Assembly: GCA_904391375.1 (NCBI GenBank)
Contig: CAJFMF010000017.1
Location: forward strand, 1 to 42,312
DNA: 42,312 nt
Source: Candidatus Gallimonas faecavium
GTDB lineage: Bacteria; Bacillota; Clostridia; Christensenellales; Borkfalkiaceae
Direction: 5' to 3'
Of the stretch, positions 39,166 through 42,312 are shown piece after piece (position 1 is the stretch's first letter; each line of letters begins with the position of its first letter). The notes under the pieces were generated by a model, which saw nothing but the letters and a program-made list of their open reading frames with translations, made no database searches and was not told where the DNA came from. Both the position numbers and the translations under genes were made by a program.

Positions 39166-40155
39166 TCAAGGCGCAAGCAAGGCGGGAAGAAGGGAGGCGT
39201 GTTTTTCCTCTGCGGGGGAGTGAAAACAGAGATACGCACACCCGACGTAGACGGCGGTGGCGCACAGGACTTGCAGGGGATAGGAGGCGAGGGCAGGGGC
39301 GGGGAGGAGCATGGCGAGAACGGCGAGGGCTGCGGCGGGCGGAAGGAAGAGCTTTTGCGCAGTGACGAGCAGGAGGAGCGCGATGCTCGCAAGGGCGGCG
39401 GCTGCGGTGAGCGGCCAGGAGAGAAGCACGCACAAGAGGGCGCGGGAGATCGTTCCGATCGCGGCGGCGGCGCAGAGCAGGGCAGTCGCGCGCAGGGGCG
39501 TGCGCATGGCGGCGTTGTTCGGGCGGGTAAATTCCGTGAATGCCACCAGGATGGGCGGGCAGACGAGGTACAAAAGGGAGGTGCGCACGGCGATCAGGCA
39601 CATGGCGGCGGTGAGGAGGGAGCGAAGGCACAGGGCGATGCCGTCATGTCTGTCGGGCGGGGGGAGCGGCGAAAAGGGGACGGCCGCGCGGATGCCCGTC
39701 TTTTCGAGCATGATGCGCAGGATCAGCAGGAGTGCTGTGAGGAGGATCGCCGCGGCGGGGTAGACGAGGGAGCGCGTCCCGAGCAGAACGGGAAGGACTA
39801 CGGCGGAGATGAGAGGAGCAAAGGAGATGCGTGACGCGAGCAGGACGAGCTGACCGACGAGATAGGCAAACGCGAGCTGCCAGGCGAGGGGCAGGGGCAG
39901 GACGCGCACGATGAGAATGCCCGAGAAGGCGCAGAGCGCGATGGAGAGCAGCAGTGCGGGATAGCTTGTTCTCCAGGCGAGGCGGGGAGCGACGAGCGCG
40001 CCGAGGGCGATGGCCGCCGCCTCGGGGAAGAGGATTTCCCGTTCGGCGAGGAGTTCGGAGGCACCCACCATTCCCGTCACGGCGAGACAAAAGAGGACGC
40101 AGGGAAAAAGGCGGGCGAAAGTCCGTCGGAAAGTTGTCCTGCGTTTGTAGGTCAT
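39166..40155 (-). CDS. Multi-pass membrane protein, HPP-like, unknown function
   Basis: A 329-residue protein with about ten hydrophobic segments in two similar halves separated by a short hydrophilic loop (P-P-P-D-R-H-D near the middle). The segment L-F-P-E-A-A-A-I-A-L-G-A resembles HPP-family membrane proteins, and T-R-P-N-N-A-A recurs at the matching place in the second half. No transport motif is clear to me. The ATG at 40155 follows GGAG with a seven-base gap; longer in-frame starts would overlap the 6S RNA gene and are rejected. A perfect 14-bp hairpin sits directly before the ribosome-binding site. Confidence 0.75.
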   Translation of the reverse strand: MTYKRRTTFRRTFARLFPCVLFCLAVTGMVGASELLAEREILFPEAAAIALGALVAPRLAWRTSYPALLLSIALCAFSGILIVRVLPLPLAWQLAFAYLVGQLVLLASRISFAPLISAVVLPVLLGTRSLVYPAAAILLTALLLILRIMLEKTGIRAAVPFSPLPPPDRHDGIALCLRSLLTAAMCLIAVRTSLLYLVCPPILVAFTEFTRPNNAAMRTPLRATALLCAAAAIGTISRALLCVLLSWPLTAAAALASIALLLLVTAQKLFLPPAAALAVLAMLLPAPALASYPLQVLCATAVYVGCAYLCFHSPAEEKHASLLPALLAP

Positions 40156-40170
40156 ATGGCGCTCCGAAAA

Positions 40171-40201
40171 GCGCCCCGAATGCTTCCAGCATTCGGGGCG
40201 C
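40171..40201 (-). terminator. Perfect hairpin between 6S RNA and the membrane protein start
   Basis: A 14-bp perfect stem (40171-40184 with 40188-40201), three-base loop, then CTTTTC on the minus strand and GGAG immediately after. It may be a second terminator for the 6S RNA or an attenuator of the membrane protein gene. Confidence 0.65.
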
Positions 40202-40212
40202 GAGAATTTCCA

Positions 40213-40395
40213 AAAAAAGACATCCGCCTGTGCCGCAGCGCAAAGAATGGTGAACCCGCTTCTCGCAGGTGGGTACAAGGCGGCCGCGCATCAGACTTTC
40301 CGTCAAAGACAGACCTTGCCTAGCGCCGCCGACCGATGTTCCCGTAACATCTTTGTGGATTCCGCTTAATTTACGCTCCGAACACCGCAGGTGTC
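40213..40395 (-). ncRNA. ssrS: 6S RNA
   Basis: About 183 nt, the usual size of 6S RNA. The 5' end reads GACACCTGCGGTGTTCGG and the 3' end GCTGCGGCACAGGCGGATGTC-like, forming a closing stem followed by seven T (40218-40212). The T-G-C-G-G-T-G-T-T-C-G start and the near-3' GTACCCACCTGCGAGAAGCG then GGGTTCA arm are hallmarks of 6S RNA. Between them a large central bubble would mimic an open promoter and bind the sigma-70/A holoenzyme, slowing transcription when growth stops. Coordinates are from the promoter and the T run. I compared with remembered sequences only. Confidence 0.85.
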
Positions 40396-40401
40396 ATATA
40401 C

Positions 40402-40430
40402 AGTATAGCACGAAGCGGGAAAAAATGCAA
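40402..40430 (-). promoter_or_regulatory. Promoter of 6S RNA
   Basis: On the minus strand TTGCAT (40430-40425) and TATACT (40407-40402) are 17 bases apart; the RNA should start near 40395. Confidence 0.88.
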
Positions 40431-40459
40431 CTGCTCGGGACAGGGAAGGTGCGGAAAAA

Positions 40460-40957
40460 CTATACTTTATAGATCAGGGCGAACAGACGCTTCCCCGCCG
40501 CCGTGCGGACGATGTTCTTGCAAAAATGCGCAAGGCTCTCGCGCGGGACGTCCTCTTCGTAGGCGTTCACCAGCATATCCGCTTCCACCAGAATGCGCAG
40601 GAGAAGATCGTCGCCGATCTTGGAATAGCTGTGGTGCAGGGAGATCATGCGGCAGATGCGCTCGGTCGTATCCGCGTCTGTCCCGAGCGCAGAGAGAAGT
40701 TCGCGCGCCACGGGGACGCCTTCGATCTGCTGATAGCGTCCGTCCGCACAGCCGTATTTTTTCTCGCTGTTCGGAATGCCGATGTCGTGCAGGCATGCCG
40801 CCATCAAAAGGACTTCCTCCTCCGCGGCGGGAAGGCCTTCCTCCTCGGCGATGAGGGCGGAAAGCTGCAATACCTTGAGAAAGTGTTGAATGCGTTTTGC
40901 GTCGCCGTCAAAATAGGTCATCGCCGCACGGCAGACGGCGTGTACGCGCGCGGTCAA
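40460..40957 (-). CDS. HD-domain phosphohydrolase-like protein
   Basis: A 165-residue helical protein. The HD motif is in M-A-A-C-L-H-D-I-G-I-P, an upstream His lies in I-Q-H-F-L-K-V, and H-H-S-Y-S-K-I plus E-A-D-M-L-V-N-A-Y complete the metal site. Such small HD proteins cleave phosphate esters of nucleotides or related compounds; the substrate is unknown. The start is TTG at 40957: GGGAGG stands seven bases before it and the codon overlaps the kinase stop (TTGA). The gene is therefore coupled to the vitamin B6 kinase. Confidence 0.88.
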   Translation of the reverse strand: MTARVHAVCRAAMTYFDGDAKRIQHFLKVLQLSALIAEEEGLPAAEEEVLLMAACLHDIGIPNSEKKYGCADGRYQQIEGVPVARELLSALGTDADTTERICRMISLHHSYSKIGDDLLLRILVEADMLVNAYEEDVPRESLAHFCKNIVRTAAGKRLFALIYKV

Positions 40958-41760
40958 TTTTTTGCCTCCCGTTCCAGCTCGGTGAGGAAGGGGTAGATCT
41001 CTCGCTCGTAGTTGAGCCCGTATTTGCGGTCGGTCACTTCGCGCCTGGTGCGCAGGATGGCATTGTAACAGAACTTCGCCGTGACGGCAAGGGCGCGCTC
41101 CTGCGAGAGTCCGCGCATCAGACACCCGCAGAACGCCGAGGCAAACACGTCGCCCGCGCCGTGGAAGGAGCCTTCCACGCAGGGAATGGGCATGCGCTTT
41201 TCGCCGCCGTCGTAATAGCAGATCTCATATTTGTCTTGCGTCTTTGCGCCCGTGATCACGGGGTGCGGACAGACGTCGTGCAGTGCGCGGAGGGCGGCGG
41301 AAAAGTCGCGCGTCCCCGTCAGGAGAAAGCTCTCCGTCTCGTTGGGCAGAATGTAGTCCGCTTCGGCGCACAGGGAGAGCATTTCGCGCGCAAAGGCGTC
41401 GTCGAACCCCTTGTAAAAGGTGAAGTTGTCCCCGAGAACGGGATCGACCGCAAAGATGCCGCCCTGTCTGAGGAAGCGCCGCTTGATGTCCTTGACGAAG
41501 GCGATCTGTGCGCGGCTGCCCAGATACCCGCTGTAGATGAGGTCATATTTCAGTCCGAGCGTCTCCCAGTGGTCGGCGATCTTCTTCATCTCGTCGTCGA
41601 GGGGAAGAAAGGTATATCCGACAAAGCCGCCCGTATGGGTGGAGAGCAGCGCGGTGGGCAGGATGTCGCAGGTGAGGCCGCACGCCGTGAGAACGGGCAG
41701 GGCGACGGTCAGAGAGCATTTTCCCACGCAGGAAATGTCGTTGATTGCAAGAACGCGCAT
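40954..41760 (-). CDS. pdxY: Pyridoxal/pyridoxamine kinase (PdxK/PdxY family)
   Basis: A 268-residue ribokinase-fold enzyme that phosphorylates vitamin B6. It begins with N-D-I-S-C-V-G-K-C-S-L-T-V-A-L-P-V-L and L-P-T-A-L-L-S-T-H-T-G-G-F, both characteristic of the pyridoxine-kinase group. D-P-V-L-G-D-N and L-P-N-E-T-E follow, and the anion-hole motif G-A-G-D holds the catalytic Asp. GAGGTG precedes ATG. It supplies PLP for enzymes such as TrpB. The promoter on the minus strand is full consensus. Confidence 0.92.
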   Translation of the reverse strand: MRVLAINDISCVGKCSLTVALPVLTACGLTCDILPTALLSTHTGGFVGYTFLPLDDEMKKIADHWETLGLKYDLIYSGYLGSRAQIAFVKDIKRRFLRQGGIFAVDPVLGDNFTFYKGFDDAFAREMLSLCAEADYILPNETESFLLTGTRDFSAALRALHDVCPHPVITGAKTQDKYEICYYDGGEKRMPIPCVEGSFHGAGDVFASAFCGCLMRGLSQERALAVTAKFCYNAILRTRREVTDRKYGLNYEREIYPFLTELEREAKN

Positions 41761-41789
41761 ACAAGCACCTCGTTGAAAAGCTGGTTTGC

Positions 41790-41818
41790 ATTATACGCCC
41801 TTGCGCCGGGTTTGTCAA
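41790..41818 (-). promoter_or_regulatory. Consensus promoter of the pdxY-HD operon
   Basis: On the minus strand TTGACA (41818-41813) and TATAAT (41795-41790) are separated by 17 bases. Confidence 0.93.
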
Positions 41819-41867
41819 GAAATCGGGCATGTGCGCGGGAAAAGTCGGGGAAATTCTCCCAAAGACC

Positions 41868-41895
41868 TTGCATTCGGAGCGGAACGTGATATAAT
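41868..41895 (+). promoter_or_regulatory. Promoter of the HMA protein gene
   Basis: TTGCAT (41868-41873) and TATAAT (41890-41895) with a 16-base spacer, about 33 bases before the start. Confidence 0.8.
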
Positions 41896-41927
41896 GAGTA
41901 CGGTACAAAGAGGGGGATGCAAGGACG

Positions 41928-42152
41928 ATGAAACGGGTGATCGAAGCGGACGGAATGTGCTGCAAACGCTGCGCCGAACGCGCGGAGCGCAAACTGCTGC
42001 TTTTGGACGGCGTCACGGGGGCGAAGGCGAACTTCAAAAAGGGGATCATCTTCGTGGAGACCGTTCTGCCCGACGACGCGCTTGCCGCCTGTGTCAACGA
42101 GGCGGGATTCAAGGTGACGCGGATCCGCGACCGCCGCGGGCTCTTTGACTGA
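41928..42152 (+). CDS. Small HMA-domain (metal chaperone-like) protein
   Basis: A 74-residue ferredoxin-like HMA domain with the ligand motif G-M-C-C-K-R-C (Cys12/Cys15 probable). The strand pattern G-V-T-G-A-K-A-N-F and L-A-A-C-V-N-E-A-G-F matches copper-chaperone type domains, though the extra Cys before CKRC is less usual. It could deliver copper or zinc, or sense it. A full gene stands alone here with its own promoter; the next gene starts 24 bases later. Confidence 0.85.
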   Translation: MKRVIEADGMCCKRCAERAERKLLLLDGVTGAKANFKKGIIFVETVLPDDALAACVNEAGFKVTRIRDRRGLFD

Positions 42153-42176
42153 GATGATTGCGTTCGGGGAGACACG

Positions 42177-42312
42177 ATGAACAACAATGTACTGACGCAG
42201 ATGATCTTCCGCATCGTGCTGTGCTGTGCTTCGGCGCTGGCGGTGCTGTTTACCTTCAACCTTGTCTATGTGGGCCAGGGGCCGTTTGAACCTACCTGGG
42301 AGACCTTCAAAT
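42177..42312 (+). CDS. Start of a membrane protein, cut by the window end
   Basis: ATG 42177 follows GGGGAGA. The 45 visible codons encode a short polar N-terminus (M-N-N-N-V-L-T-Q-M), one hydrophobic helix (about residues 10-31) and V-G-Q-G-P-F-E-P-T-W-E. It probably shares a transcript with the HMA gene. The family cannot be named from this fragment. Confidence 0.65.
   Translation, partial: MNNNVLTQMIFRIVLCCASALAVLFTFNLVYVGQGPFEPTWETFK

Noticed and set aside
39199-39834. 211-codon plus-strand ORF
   Set aside because: Gly/Arg/Glu-rich antisense of the membrane protein gene.
40156-40278. Longer N-terminus of the minus-strand membrane protein
   Set aside because: It would be encoded by the 6S RNA 3' half and the hairpin; the start at 40155 has a good ribosome-binding site.
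40213-40395. Riboswitch for the membrane protein gene
   Set aside because: Size, closing stem, central bubble and 5' motif fit 6S RNA better, and a T run ends it before the gene.
40958-41125. Upstream extension of the HD-domain gene
   Set aside because: It overlaps the kinase coding region; the TTG at 40957 has GGGAGG at proper distance and a TTGA stop-start overlap.

Overview
The window is bacterial chromosome with dense, mostly plus-strand genes, strongly GC-biased codons, consensus sigma-A-type promoters and short intrinsic terminators. A T-box leader, a 6S RNA, an XRE regulator with membrane tail, Feo, GH1/GH51 glycosidases and a Gram-positive style Pho system point to a high-GC member of the Bacillota (Clostridia-like, probably an uncultured gut lineage). 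That placement is inference; there is no rRNA here. I see no phage, transposase or CRISPR array.

Layout. 1-2469: the 3' end of a secreted protein with repeated beta-sandwich modules, then a GH1 beta-glucosidase. 2470-4621: a consensus promoter, a T-box leader that probably senses tRNA-Trp, a short tandem repeat, and an orphan tryptophan synthase beta chain of the TrpB2 type. 4977-9661: a P-type cation ATPase, tRNA-Pro(CGG), a membrane-anchored metallophosphoesterase and an XRE regulator. 10084-18653: a phosphate block (pstS, fused pstC-pstA, pstB, phoU, a Na/Pi cotransporter with a PhoU-like tail, and a PhoB/PhoR-type two-component pair). 18802-25487: GH51 arabinofuranosidase, a leaderless methyltransferase, an RluA synthase, a large unknown surface protein and a small DUF378-like membrane protein. 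25550-30633: feoA-feoB, a second RluA synthase and a Zn/Cd-type P1B ATPase behind an ArsR/SmtB-like operator. 30699-33993: adenine deaminase, an in-frame GNAT-RdgB fusion and a small phosphodiesterase, all joined by ATGA overlaps. 34305-38959: a four-copy Pho-box-like array, phosphofructokinase, an exopolyphosphatase-like protein with a three-copy AT-hook-like tail, and polyphosphate kinase. 39166-41760 (minus strand): a membrane protein, 6S RNA, an HD-domain protein and a pyridoxal/pyridoxamine kinase. 41928-42312: a small HMA-domain protein and the start of a membrane protein.

How they fit. The clearest theme is phosphate. The pst block carries its own sensor pair, and the direct repeats before pstS resemble those before pfkA-ppx-ppk, so uptake, glycolytic entry and polyphosphate turnover may form one regulon. 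Within it, three proteins are built unusually: PstS has its two sequence halves in swapped order (circular permutation), PstC and PstA are one polypeptide, and the Ppx-like protein has a repeated KRGRPKK tail. The sensor kinase also lacks any canonical start codon before its first membrane helix.
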